This document shows positions 28,183 through 36,892 of a stretch of DNA of 64,000 nt, piece after piece. Below the pieces are notes generated by a model. It made no database searches and was not told where the DNA came from. It was given only the letters and a program-made list of their open reading frames with translations. Source of the DNA: Corynebacterium resistens DSM 45100 (GTDB taxonomy: Bacteria > Actinomycetota > Actinomycetes > Mycobacteriales > Mycobacteriaceae). Position 1 is the first letter of the stretch. The number at the start of each line of letters is the position of its first letter. Made by a program: the position numbers and the translations under genes. The DNA is taken from NCBI RefSeq assembly GCF_000177535.2, contig NC_015673.1, positions 1,550,001 to 1,614,000 of the forward strand. The letters run 5' to 3'.

Positions 28183-29174
28183 CCCGCAGTGAACTGGGGG
28201 CGAGTGCCATCGACGAGAACAGCGGATTCATCGGTGTGCTCACCGAAAACGTCTACGGCAACCTGGCTGGTGAGGCTCCGCACCCGACCGATAGCTTTGA
28301 ATCCGGAGGGCACACGGGTATCGGTGGTGCCCAATAGAGTGTGATCTTCTCCGCCGGTAAGCACCCACTTCCACGCGTCACCCCCCACGCACTCAGCAGC
28401 GTGCTGCAGTTTCTCATCCGGGGCGATCGCCGCGGATTCAATATCTATGCACACGGCCGAACGGTCGGCGATGAGCCCGAGATCGCGGATCAAACCGTCA
28501 GAATTATCGGTCATGGACGCAGCCCCAGCAGCGCGCGCTACTGATCCACGGGCTACCGGCAGATGCGGCGCGCAATGCCACTCCACCAGCTCTTGCAGGA
28601 TTGGATCATCTTGGGGCACAGCCCGGCGCGAGCCGAAGTGCTGCAGGATAGCCAGCCCGGCTGCAGAGTATCCGATGTGGCCTGAAGCAATGACTTGGTG
28701 GCCTACTCCGGCGCCATCAAGTGTCAGTGCAGGGGCTGGGCCAGCCAATTCCCCCAATGCGGTCAAGGAAATGACAAGGTCTTTGGATTTCACTACGTCT
28801 CCCCCGACCAACTCGGCAGCCCACGGGGAGGCTGCTTCGTGGATTCCCCCGGCGATATCCGCCACGGTCTTCAGCGGTAGATCCCCCGGGGTTGCAATGG
28901 CCAACAGAACTGCGGTGGGACGTGCGCCCATCGCCTGGATATCGGCGAAAGACTGTGTCACGGCTTTGATCCCCACCTCGAGTGGCAGCGAGTAGCGAAA
29001 ATCGAAATGCCGCCCCTGCACCAGAATGTCGGTAGAGCACACGTGGCGGGAGTTCGGTGCGGTTACTTCCAGCACAGCTGCATCGTCACCATTGAGGGAA
29101 CTCGGGGCCGCGGTTCGAATAGCCGCGATGGTGCGGGCTTCTCCGGCTTGGGCGACGGTCAGTTGCTCTCGCAT
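28167..29174 (-). CDS. thiL: Thiamine-monophosphate kinase
   Basis: A 335-residue kinase of the PurM/HypE fold that makes thiamine diphosphate, the last step of vitamin B1 activation. Visible are NGDDAAVL (metal and ATP binding), STDILVQGRHF, GGDVVKSKDLVIS, TDNSDGLIRDLG and TGGEDHTLLG. It heads the thiL-ung-fakA-recG operon and is divergent from the DUF3515 gene, as in mycobacteria. Confidence 0.96.
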   Translation of the reverse strand: MREQLTVAQAGEARTIAAIRTAAPSSLNGDDAAVLEVTAPNSRHVCSTDILVQGRHFDFRYSLPLEVGIKAVTQSFADIQAMGARPTAVLLAIATPGDLPLKTVADIAGGIHEAASPWAAELVGGDVVKSKDLVISLTALGELAGPAPALTLDGAGVGHQVIASGHIGYSAAGLAILQHFGSRRAVPQDDPILQELVEWHCAPHLPVARGSVARAAGAASMTDNSDGLIRDLGLIADRSAVCIDIESAAIAPDEKLQHAAECVGGDAWKWVLTGGEDHTLLGTTDTRVPSGFKAIGRVRSLTSQVAVDVFGEHTDESAVLVDGTRPQFTAGWQSL

Positions 29175-29217
29175 GGCTTCCTTTGCTTGTTCAGTGCGGT
29201 TTTCGGCTTGGGGTGGA

Positions 29218-29247
29218 TTGGCTAGTACCCACGACGGTTCCTACAAT
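29218..29247 (+). promoter_or_regulatory. Promoter for a probably leaderless DUF3515 transcript
   Basis: TTGGCT (29218-29223) and TACAAT (29242-29247) are 18 bases apart. The ATG begins eight bases after the -10, so transcription would start at or beside the start codon. No Shine-Dalgarno precedes the ATG. Leaderless mRNAs are common in corynebacteria. Confidence 0.5.
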
Positions 29248-29255
29248 GTTCATTC

Positions 29256-30251
29256 ATGAACACGAAGGCACGCCCCGCTGTCCCTGCCGACCAAGCCTCC
29301 GATAACACTACCCCGAGGTTCTTCATCTTTCTGGCGTTAGCGTTGGGCGTAATCTTCGTTGTGGGAGTGCTCGGTGGCGCGAAGGTCATCAGCGACCGCA
29401 ACACATACTCCACCGTGACGATGGGACCGGTGGATGCCCCGCAGGCAGATTCACTCCAGTGCCGCGATATTTCGGCGGCTTTCCCGGATAAAGCCTCCGG
29501 TTTCCGGAAGGTCGATGTGCGCGAACCGGCCCCGGCGGGCGCGACTGCGTATCGCAATGAACAAGGCGTGGAGCTGACGATTCGCTGCGGTGTTAATGCC
29601 CCCGATCAATTCACCCAAGCCAGCATCACCGAGGATCACGAGGGCACCCAATGGCTGCCGATCAAGGATGCCACTCCTGGTTCGAACCTCAGCACCTATT
29701 ACACGGTGGGCGCCGGACCTGTGTTAGCGATTACCTCTGAGGCTGATTTCAGCGGTGCCCTCGATGATTTCTCGTCTGCCATTGCTTCTCATACCGACGC
29801 CGCCGCGGCTCCAGAACGCAAGCCCTACCCTATGTCCACGCAGCAACCCGCGAAGCAGGTCAATGAGAAGGTCTGCCGGGAATTTTTGGGCGCCCTACCA
29901 GACAAGATGGGTGATTATTCCCGCGTGGGTTCCGATGACCCGGCGGCGTCCCAAGCCCCGGAGCACTCCGCGACGTATCGCGCGGATCGCCGCGAGCCAA
30001 TCGTGGTGCGCTGTGGCTTGGATATGCCGGAGGGCTACAAGGCCGGAGAACGCCTGACCTCCGTTAATGACGTGCCGTGGTTCGCAGAACCGGGCCTGGC
30101 GCAGGGCTCCACCAGTGGAAACTGGTTCGGCCTGGGCCGGGAGCAGATCGTGGGTATTTCCATGCCAGGTGCTCAGGAGGACAATTCGACCATCACGGAG
30201 GTCAGCAAGGCGATGGTGAAGACGATGAAGAAGACGGAGGATTTGAAGTAA
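29256..30251 (+). CDS. Membrane-anchored protein with two DUF3515 copies
   Basis: A 331-residue protein with one N-terminal membrane helix (about residues 22-45) and an extracytoplasmic part. Two related modules follow. Each begins with Cys (CRDISAAFPDK near 68; CREFLGALPDK near 209), carries an aligned Arg-Cys-Gly, and runs about 130 residues; the paired cysteines could form a disulphide in each copy. Mycobacterial homologues such as Rv2980, as I recall, have one module. The function is unknown; envelope localisation is inferred from the helix. Downstream lies the inserted cyclodipeptide operon on the other strand, where mycobacteria have ddl directly. Confidence 0.8.
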   Translation: MNTKARPAVPADQASDNTTPRFFIFLALALGVIFVVGVLGGAKVISDRNTYSTVTMGPVDAPQADSLQCRDISAAFPDKASGFRKVDVREPAPAGATAYRNEQGVELTIRCGVNAPDQFTQASITEDHEGTQWLPIKDATPGSNLSTYYTVGAGPVLAITSEADFSGALDDFSSAIASHTDAAAAPERKPYPMSTQQPAKQVNEKVCREFLGALPDKMGDYSRVGSDDPAASQAPEHSATYRADRREPIVVRCGLDMPEGYKAGERLTSVNDVPWFAEPGLAQGSTSGNWFGLGREQIVGISMPGAQEDNSTITEVSKAMVKTMKKTEDLK

Positions 30252-30296
30252 AAAAGAATTTCATCCAACGTCTGGGTGAGATTCTGCTTGTTCACA

Positions 30297-31181
30297 TCAC
30301 ATCATCCGGTCGAAAATCTCCCCAACTAGCCTATCTTCACCAGACACGGCATTAAGGATCTCCTTTGTATCGTGCCGGCTGATTCCTGGAGTGCTACATA
30401 ATTTTTCCAACAGAATAAACGCTGTATCCCGTGTACTTCGAGTTCTAGCTACGGTTGGCAGTTTGGATCGCTCCGCAGCGTTAATTCCCAAAAGGAACCA
30501 CGTTGTGTAGGTAATTTCCTTTGGCTTCACGGATCGAATAACTTCAATGCTTGCCAGCGGCATGTTTTCACACACCAAGACAGCTACTGCGATCTCTACC
30601 GCCTTCTGACGAAGAATTTGTGGCGCATCCGGAGTAATTTTCAAAGTATTGACTAGAGATTCAAGCTGTGCCAGTGCCGGATCTTCACGTAGCACCATGA
30701 GCGATCTAAATAACTCCATGGTTTCCAGAGCCACCGGGGAGGAGTCTGTAAGAGGATCGGCTTCGAGTCGAGCAACTAAAACGTTTCCAAAGCTCTGCCC
30801 GCTCCACGGATCAACACAATTCAACAAGCTACGCGCCAACTGCAACCAGTTCGCGATCGGTGAGCGTGGAGCCGTGGAGCAATCATCAAAAGTGCTGCAA
30901 TCTTCAACCCCTGCAGAAACTACTTCCGCGAATCTGTCAGGAGACTCAGCAAACCGGGTATCGAACCCAAGCCCAGTGAGAACGGAAACGTCAATACCAA
31001 GGCGGTTCGCAAGCGACCAAATTGCATCTTCCGGAGGTAAATGCACGCCGGCTTCCCACCGCGAAATGGCGCTAGCGGAACAAATACCTTCGGCGAGTGC
31101 ATTTTGGGACAGCCCCCTATCCAACCGGGCATGCCTCAACCGGCGCCCGAATTCGGCACCGGTAGAACTGTGATCTTCCAT
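30297..31181 (-). CDS. XRE-family regulator of the cyclodipeptide operon
   Basis: A 294-residue protein with an N-terminal Cro/C1-type helix-turn-helix (FGRRLRHARLDRGLSQNALAEG, then SASAISRWEAG). A helical C-terminal region of about 200 residues resembles the repeat sensor domains of peptide- or metabolite-responsive XRE regulators. It is the last gene of the four-gene minus-strand operon, 23 bases after the MFS gene. Bacillus subtilis uses a MarR protein (YvmB) at its comparable locus, so control here differs. Whether it represses or activates, and its ligand, cannot be read from sequence. Confidence 0.82.
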   Translation of the reverse strand: MEDHSSTGAEFGRRLRHARLDRGLSQNALAEGICSASAISRWEAGVHLPPEDAIWSLANRLGIDVSVLTGLGFDTRFAESPDRFAEVVSAGVEDCSTFDDCSTAPRSPIANWLQLARSLLNCVDPWSGQSFGNVLVARLEADPLTDSSPVALETMELFRSLMVLREDPALAQLESLVNTLKITPDAPQILRQKAVEIAVAVLVCENMPLASIEVIRSVKPKEITYTTWFLLGINAAERSKLPTVARTRSTRDTAFILLEKLCSTPGISRHDTKEILNAVSGEDRLVGEIFDRMM

Positions 31182-31204
31182 GGAGCCAATCTAGGCCATC
31201 CGCT

Positions 31205-32536
31205 TCAAACTTTCGACTGTCGTTGATTGATCACCAGGATAAGAGATGCGAGGGCACCGGCGAATGCCATAACTGCGGTCAATACACCCAAACCAATAGC
31301 CGATCCACTCCAGACTCCCACCGCAGCAGCTCCCAGGGCGCCGCCCAATTGCAGCATCAATCTCGTATGAGCTCCCACAACTCCCGCGTCATCAGCAGTC
31401 ACGACTTCATATGCCGCTGAGAGCGCCATTAGGGTGCATCCGCCAATGCCGAGTCCTCTAATTAGAGCGCTTAAGAACAAGACCACCAATTGCACAGCGG
31501 ACCACTGTGTCACCAGCTGTATCCCAACAGTTCCAATAGCGCTGAGAATAAGACCGGCGGCAATCAACTGGAAAGGATTAACAGCTTTCCACGGGCCTTT
31601 GATCAGTGAACGAACAGCCCATGCACCTACACCTTGAACAGCAAGCACACATCCGGCACACCATGCAGGCTTACCAAGATCTGTTTGAATGTGAAGCGAA
31701 GTCGATAAAAGAGTTCCATAAAAGACTAAGCCGACTAAAAAACAAAGCATCATCGCTATCGCGAAGCGGAAATTTTTAAAGATCGCGACATCAAGTAAAG
31801 GCGTAGACGCTTTTAAATCCATGAAGCAAAATAGAGATAAAAACGATACCGCTAAAACAAAGACCATCGAGAGCCAGCCGATTGTCATGGAGCCAATACT
31901 GGAAATGCACCAAAGAAGCCCGACCATGCCAGCAAGCGCAGCAGACGCTTGTCTTATACCTATTGGCACACGGCTGCCGTAGGACTTCGGTAATTCACTA
32001 TTGGCGAGCAACAAGGCTGTCAAACCTAGTGGAATGTTCACTATAAACATTGGTCTCCACCCGATTGTTTCAACCAAAACTCCACCAAAAAGCGGGCCAA
32101 AGGCTGGTGCAATTACAGCAGGCAGCCCGATCGTCGCTAGAGCCGCGCGCATTCCATCTTTACCAACTAACTCCACCGCTATCTTCTGCACAGCAGGCAT
32201 AATGAATCCGCAGGCTGTGCCTTGGACTATCCGGGCGATGACGAAAATAGCCAGGCTAGTACTACAACCGACAGCCGTAGAGGCGACCACGAAGACCACG
32301 ACAGAAGCTATCCAAATACGTCTACTCCCAAAGCGACGTAACAACGTTGTTGATAAAACTATCCCCGCCGTGGCGGCGAGCATATAGGTAGAGATTCCTA
32401 ATTGAGCCGAAGCTTCACTAACGCCGAAATCGGCGCTAATTGATGGCAAAAGAACATTGACTAAACTCGAATCGAGCAGCGGCAGTATGGTGGCCAATAA
32501 GAGCGCGACAGTTGTGCGACCGTTTAAGTAATTCAT
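31205..32536 (-). CDS. MFS exporter of the cyclodipeptide operon
   Basis: A 443-residue major facilitator protein of the EmrB/QacA (DHA2) type with about 12-14 membrane helices. Motif C-like GLPAVIAPAFGPLFGG and motif A-like LLRRFGSRRIW are visible, and the first helix carries the family's LLDSSLVNVLLPSI. It follows the P450 stop by eight bases. The ATG at 32536 is chosen because the upstream open frame lies inside the P450 gene in another frame. By analogy with Bacillus yvmA it probably exports the product made by the two preceding enzymes, also giving self-protection. Confidence 0.88.
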   Translation of the reverse strand: MNYLNGRTTVALLLATILPLLDSSLVNVLLPSISADFGVSEASAQLGISTYMLAATAGIVLSTTLLRRFGSRRIWIASVVVFVVASTAVGCSTSLAIFVIARIVQGTACGFIMPAVQKIAVELVGKDGMRAALATIGLPAVIAPAFGPLFGGVLVETIGWRPMFIVNIPLGLTALLLANSELPKSYGSRVPIGIRQASAALAGMVGLLWCISSIGSMTIGWLSMVFVLAVSFLSLFCFMDLKASTPLLDVAIFKNFRFAIAMMLCFLVGLVFYGTLLSTSLHIQTDLGKPAWCAGCVLAVQGVGAWAVRSLIKGPWKAVNPFQLIAAGLILSAIGTVGIQLVTQWSAVQLVVLFLSALIRGLGIGGCTLMALSAAYEVVTADDAGVVGAHTRLMLQLGGALGAAAVGVWSGSAIGLGVLTAVMAFAGALASLILVINQRQSKV

Positions 32537-32544
32537 CCCACCAA

Positions 32545-33756
32545 TCACCCCCCAACCTTTTCTAAGCAAAGCCGGACGGGTCCACGTGTATAGAGCCCAG
32601 CTTCCACAAGCGAGTGTGGAACCAGCTGCCACTGATCCAGATACGGAATTGAAGATTCTAGCGCAGCCAACAACTGTCGTTTTGCAAGCATTGAGACAAT
32701 ACAGAAATGAACACCGGAACCAAATGCAAGATGTTTCGCTGACGGCGTAAAGGCGCTTCTAGGCACACCTTCCACTCTATTCGGTAGAAAAGTAGCAGGA
32801 TCATTGTATTTTACCGGATCGCGATGAGCAACCCCAATTAGACAATAGACTGAATCACCCTTCTTAATTTTGTAGTTGGAAATTTTTACATCATTGACGG
32901 CAACTCTGGGAATTATCTGAACTGGAGGATGCAACCTTAGAACTTCCGATAAAAGCGCTTCACAAAACTTTTTGTCGGATTGCACCTTGGCCAAGCAATC
33001 AGGGTTTCGTAGCAACTCAAATATGGAGTAAGCTAAAGTTTTATCGAGAGGCTCGGAGGCTGCTAAAAATATATTTAATGCTAGAGCAACTATCTCCGTG
33101 TCGCTTACCCCTTCCCTATACCCCCGTACAGCAAGAAAGCTGATCAAGTCATGACGGGGAGCCTTTCTTCTCGCTTCTATCATCTTTAACATGAAGCGGC
33201 GAAAAAGTTTTGCGTCAGCTAGTTGCTTTGTTCGTGCCGTAGCCGGCTGTTGTAATAAAGTAATAAATTTAACAATGCTTCTATTCCAAGGCGCAATCCG
33301 CGCTTTCCATTGTTCATCAATACCGAGTAGTTGGCAGGTAACATCATGAGCGAAAGGCGCAGCCAGTTTGTTAACGATATCTACCTCCTTGAATTCCGCT
33401 AGCCCCTCCCACAACTGTTTAACTTTTTCCCTTACAATAGGCAGATAGTAACCATCAAGGGCAATCTGCGCCAAGCCTCTCATGGCAATCGCTTTTTTCT
33501 CGTCATGTTCTTTTCCCGTCATCTGTGCTAAAACACGATCACCTAAAACAGGCTCCACCCTCGTCGCCAAATGGTCAGTGCTGAAATCCGATTCATCATT
33601 CAGAATTTTATGGACATAATCGAAACATAAAACACACCACGAGCTCGCTTTATCATCCCAATATATGTCTCCGTACTTTCTCATTTTCTCATAAGTCGAG
33701 TAGGGATCATCTATTGTCGATAAGCTAAAAAGAGAGGGGTGATTGGACTTAATCAT
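32545..33756 (-). CDS. Cytochrome P450, CypX-like, cyclodipeptide-tailoring
   Basis: A 403-residue soluble P450. The heme-thiolate motif FGSGVHFC gives Cys352, the ExxR pair is Glu271/Arg274, and the C-helix region is GKEHDEKKA. The oxygen-activation segment of the I helix reads AASEPLDKT (232-240): Pro236 takes the place normally held by the conserved threonine. The ATG at 33756 lies inside the end of the synthase gene (8-nt overlap) behind AAGGAG, so the two are translationally coupled. It probably oxidises the cyclodipeptide, as CypX does with cyclo(Leu-Leu). No ferredoxin or reductase gene is adjacent, so general cell partners must supply electrons. Confidence 0.9.
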   Translation of the reverse strand: MIKSNHPSLFSLSTIDDPYSTYEKMRKYGDIYWDDKASSWCVLCFDYVHKILNDESDFSTDHLATRVEPVLGDRVLAQMTGKEHDEKKAIAMRGLAQIALDGYYLPIVREKVKQLWEGLAEFKEVDIVNKLAAPFAHDVTCQLLGIDEQWKARIAPWNRSIVKFITLLQQPATARTKQLADAKLFRRFMLKMIEARRKAPRHDLISFLAVRGYREGVSDTEIVALALNIFLAASEPLDKTLAYSIFELLRNPDCLAKVQSDKKFCEALLSEVLRLHPPVQIIPRVAVNDVKISNYKIKKGDSVYCLIGVAHRDPVKYNDPATFLPNRVEGVPRSAFTPSAKHLAFGSGVHFCIVSMLAKRQLLAALESSIPYLDQWQLVPHSLVEAGLYTRGPVRLCLEKVGG

Positions 33757-34399
33757 CAATCAACTCCTTTTCAAAATCAATAACAATAAACGAACTATTT
33801 GGATCCCGTCCCAGTGACGTCAGCCCTGATTCTATTAATTTCCCTATTGGCCATTCGGTTGGATATCCCAATGCAGCTGTTTCATATTCAAAGAGATCAC
33901 TGCAGTGAGTGTAGGCGGGTAGCTCGTCAAATATGTATTTGACTGCAGTTTCTATATCTGGCTCGATATTCACGTTTGTTACCCTCAGTCTTGACTGACA
34001 TGCAGCTGTACTCATAGCACGACAAGCATCCTGAAAAAGCTCGTTGTTCTGAAATTCAGCTATCACACTGCGCCGTCTGCATTGATAACTTTGCTTTTGA
34101 AGGTAGTCAGAAATCAGTACCGTATTGCCACGTCCTAACTTTATTCCTGATAATTCAAGGGCATGCTCAACGTTGCGCATGTCACGATTACATTGCTGAC
34201 GCACCTTTCTCTTTGCCCTCCCTAGTGGCGTACCTGTCGACGTAAGCAGTGACATGGAAATTTCCCCAGGATGAAGTACATCTACGGCGCTAAATCTTTC
34301 TGCACCCCATTGAAAGGCCGAAGATAACCACTCTGGTGTGAAACGTGGGTTAAACGGACTAACGCCAACGATCAAATGCTCTTGTTTAGATTTTCCCAT
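33749..34399 (-). CDS. tRNA-dependent cyclodipeptide synthase
   Basis: A 216-residue class-I tRNA synthetase-like enzyme that joins two aminoacyl-tRNA-borne amino acids into a diketopiperazine. The nucleophile is Ser14 in HLIVGVSPFNPRF. Tyr155 and Glu159 in KYIFDELP fit AlbC Tyr178 and Glu182 with a constant offset of 23. At the same offset the subfamily-defining positions 40, 202 and 203 are Asn17, Tyr179 and Pro180, a mixed NYH/XYP signature. A basic helix (RAKRKVRQQCNRDMR) fits tRNA binding. The ATG follows AAGGAACTAA. A cyclo(Leu-Leu)-type product is suggested by the YvmC-like sequence (compare C. jeikeium Jk0923) and a CypX-like neighbour, not proven. The coding sequence is A+T rich. Confidence 0.93.
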   Translation of the reverse strand: MGKSKQEHLIVGVSPFNPRFTPEWLSSAFQWGAERFSAVDVLHPGEISMSLLTSTGTPLGRAKRKVRQQCNRDMRNVEHALELSGIKLGRGNTVLISDYLQKQSYQCRRRSVIAEFQNNELFQDACRAMSTAACQSRLRVTNVNIEPDIETAVKYIFDELPAYTHCSDLFEYETAALGYPTEWPIGKLIESGLTSLGRDPNSSFIVIDFEKELIDD

Positions 34400-34486
34400 T
34401 TAGTTCCTTAGTCAGTAAATGTTGATACCGACCATTAGAACATCGGGATGAAACTAATTTCAGACCGTGCAGCCTCCCCACCGCAC

Positions 34487-34531
34487 GTTATAAATCATGC
34501 CTGATCAAGAAGTCTCTATTAGGAACTTCTT
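34487..34531 (-). promoter_or_regulatory. Candidate promoter and operator of the cyclodipeptide operon
   Basis: A TATAAC -10-like hexamer (plus-strand 34487-34492) lies about 90 bases before the synthase start. No good -35 is found at the right distance. Instead AAGAAGT (34507-34513) and ACTTCTT (34525-34531) form a perfect 7-bp dyad around 11 bases, where an activator or repressor could sit. The rest of the 34400-34648 gap shows no gene. Confidence 0.35.
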
Positions 34532-34648
34532 AAGGGAATCTTGCAGCGAGCTCCCCCCCCTGGCTTTCCCCTAGACGTTCCTATGACTCACCGATTTTCC
34601 GATGCTGCCCGCTGAAGCTCGACGGCAAAAAATTATGAGAGGTTTTAG

Positions 34649-35788
34649 CTAGTCCTGCACCAGTGCCCGGGCGATCAGGATGTCCAGTAGCTGCGGGTAC
34701 CCCATGCCACCCGCGATAAACATTTGTGGGTACATGGAGATCGGGGTGAATCCCGGAAGGGTGTTGATTTCGTTGAGGATGACTTCGCCACTATCTGTGA
34801 CGAAGAAGTCCACACGCGCCAACCCCTCACAGTTCAATGCCTCGAAGGTACGGACTGCAAGGCGACGGACCTCCGCGGTAGCCTCTTCGCCGATGGGGGC
34901 GGGAATGCTAGGGGTGACGGTGTTATCGAGGTACTTGGCGTCGAAACCATAGAAGCCCTCGTCACCGTCTTCGGTTCCCTCCAACATGGCAGGCGCGGAG
35001 GCGATGACGGAGCCTTCGGGGTATTGCAGTACACCACACTCGACTTCGCGGCCGTGGATCATTGCTTCAACGATCACCTTGTTGTCATGATCAAATGCGA
35101 TCTCGACTGCATGCGCGAAATCTTCCCATGTGTCGACCTTGGAGATACCGATGGAGGATCCGCCGCGGGCAGGCTTAACGAAAACGGGCAGGCCGAGGCG
35201 CTGTTGTTCATCCTCGGTGAGCTCGCGGTTTTCGGCGAGAATAAGCTCCTCGCCACACGGCACACCTGCCTGCTTGGCTAGGCGCTTCGTGTATTCCTTG
35301 TCCATGCCTGCTGCTGAAGCAAGCACACCATTGCCGACATATGGAATACCGGCGAGCTCAAACAGACCCTGAATGGTGCCGTCCTCACCATTTTGACCGT
35401 GGAGGACGGGGAAAATGACATCGACGTGCGCGTACGTGCGGCCGGCGTGTCCCCCGGAGACGTAGCGCAGTTCTCCTGTTTGGGCGCCAAGCACGAGCTG
35501 AATGTGTTCACCCCGATCGCGGACGGAAGGCATCTCGCGATCGTCGGCGCGCAGCTCGGAGGTATCAACGGTACCCGGGACCCACGCGCCTTGAGGGGTG
35601 ATTCCCACGGGGATGACCTCGTAGCGTTCTGGGTCGAGGTGATCCATGATCGCGCCTGCGGAGATGCAGGAAACGGAATGCTCACTGGACTGGCCTCCGT
35701 AAAGAACCGCGACTTTAATGCGGTGCTCTGCAGAAACATCAGTGGCAGTGGAGCGTACGGAAGCGTTATCGGCTGCTGGTGTATTCAT
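34649..35788 (-). CDS. ddl: D-alanine--D-alanine ligase
   Basis: A 379-residue ATP-grasp enzyme that makes D-Ala-D-Ala for peptidoglycan precursors. VAVLYGGQSSEHSVSCISA is the family N-terminus, followed by HGQNGEDGTIQG, VKPARGGSSIGI (ATP binding), ARVDFF and LNEINTLPGFTPISMYP (metal and phosphate binding). The first ~20 residues are a variable extension. It is co-directional with gpsA (27-base gap), as in mycobacteria. Confidence 0.97.
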   Translation of the reverse strand: MNTPAADNASVRSTATDVSAEHRIKVAVLYGGQSSEHSVSCISAGAIMDHLDPERYEVIPVGITPQGAWVPGTVDTSELRADDREMPSVRDRGEHIQLVLGAQTGELRYVSGGHAGRTYAHVDVIFPVLHGQNGEDGTIQGLFELAGIPYVGNGVLASAAGMDKEYTKRLAKQAGVPCGEELILAENRELTEDEQQRLGLPVFVKPARGGSSIGISKVDTWEDFAHAVEIAFDHDNKVIVEAMIHGREVECGVLQYPEGSVIASAPAMLEGTEDGDEGFYGFDAKYLDNTVTPSIPAPIGEEATAEVRRLAVRTFEALNCEGLARVDFFVTDSGEVILNEINTLPGFTPISMYPQMFIAGGMGYPQLLDILIARALVQD

Positions 35789-35815
35789 CGCTTCACAGTG
35801 TAGCGCTCGGCAACG

Positions 35816-36814
35816 TCACTCCGATTTCCGGCTGCGGCCCAATAACCGCTGCAGCATCTCATCCACCGGTGCGCCACGGTGGCACACGTCCACCATGGCA
35901 TCAGCGATGGGCACTTCTACCCCATTCTTTTCCGCGAGCTCGGCGATGGACTGGCAGGAGACGACACCCTCGGCCACCTGCCCCTTGTTCGCCGCGGCAG
36001 CTTCATCCGGGGTGGCTCCCTCGCCGAGCTTTACTCCGAATCGGCGGTTACGCGACAGCGTGGAGGTACAGGTTGCCACGAGGTCGCCCATCCCAGCCAA
36101 GCCGGCCATGGTGCGAGCATCGGCTCCCAGTTCTAGAGCCAAGCGGGTACTTTCCGCCAAACCACGAGTGATGACCGTGGCCGAGGTGTTGTCACCAAAT
36201 CCCATGCCATGGGCAATTCCAGCGGCCAGTGCGATGACGTTCTTGGAGGTTCCGGCAATCTCACATCCGACGACATCCGTATTGGTGTACGGGCGGAAAT
36301 ATGGCGCAGCGACAGCAGCTTGGATCAGCTGTGCACGGGACATGTCCTCGCAGGCCACGACCGTAGCCGCGGGCTGGCCCTCGGCTACTTCCTTGGCCAG
36401 GTTGGGACCGGTCAGTACAGCTACCCGCTCGGTTTCAATATCAGCTACTTCACTAATGACCTGGCTCATGCGCATTCCGGTTGAATGCTCAATTCCCTTA
36501 GCAAGGCTAACGACGGATGCACCGCTGCCGATGAACCCCTTCCATGTCGAAAGGTTGTCACGCAAGGTTTGGGAGGGCACACCCAGAACCACAATCTCAG
36601 CCTCAGAAATGGCAACCTCGGGATCAGGGGTTGCTTGAAGAGCCTCTGGCAATTGAATATCCCCAAGGTAAGCGGAATTAGTCCGCTCGCTGTTGATTTC
36701 CTCAGCTACTTCAGCGCGCCGCGCCCATAGGCGAACTTCATTGCCGGCATCTGCGAAAACTTTGGCGACGGTGGTTCCCCACGAACCAGCACCCATCACT
36801 GCTACCTGCACCAT
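35816..36814 (-). CDS. gpsA: Glycerol-3-phosphate dehydrogenase [NAD(P)+]
   Basis: A 332-residue cytosolic enzyme reducing dihydroxyacetone phosphate to sn-glycerol-3-phosphate for phospholipids. The Rossmann motif [14 protein letters not shown] starts at residue 6. LAKGIE, the catalytic-lysine region [22 protein letters not shown] and the [10 protein letters not shown] segment follow. The length is typical. It lies upstream of ddl and divergent from mutT1. Confidence 0.97.
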   Translation of the reverse strand: MVQVAVMGAGSWGTTVAKVFADAGNEVRLWARRAEVAEEINSERTNSAYLGDIQLPEALQATPDPEVAISEAEIVVLGVPSQTLRDNLSTWKGFIGSGASVVSLAKGIEHSTGMRMSQVISEVADIETERVAVLTGPNLAKEVAEGQPAATVVACEDMSRAQLIQAAVAAPYFRPYTNTDVVGCEIAGTSKNVIALAAGIAHGMGFGDNTSATVITRGLAESTRLALELGADARTMAGLAGMGDLVATCTSTLSRNRRFGVKLGEGATPDEAAAANKGQVAEGVVSCQSIAELAEKNGVEVPIADAMVDVCHRGAPVDEMLQRLLGRSRKSE

Positions 36815-36892
36815 GCGCTACACAACCCCTTAACGTTCGTTATACGATGTGGTTTGTTTATCCAGAACCTTATCGGAAGGCAGCTTTAACTC

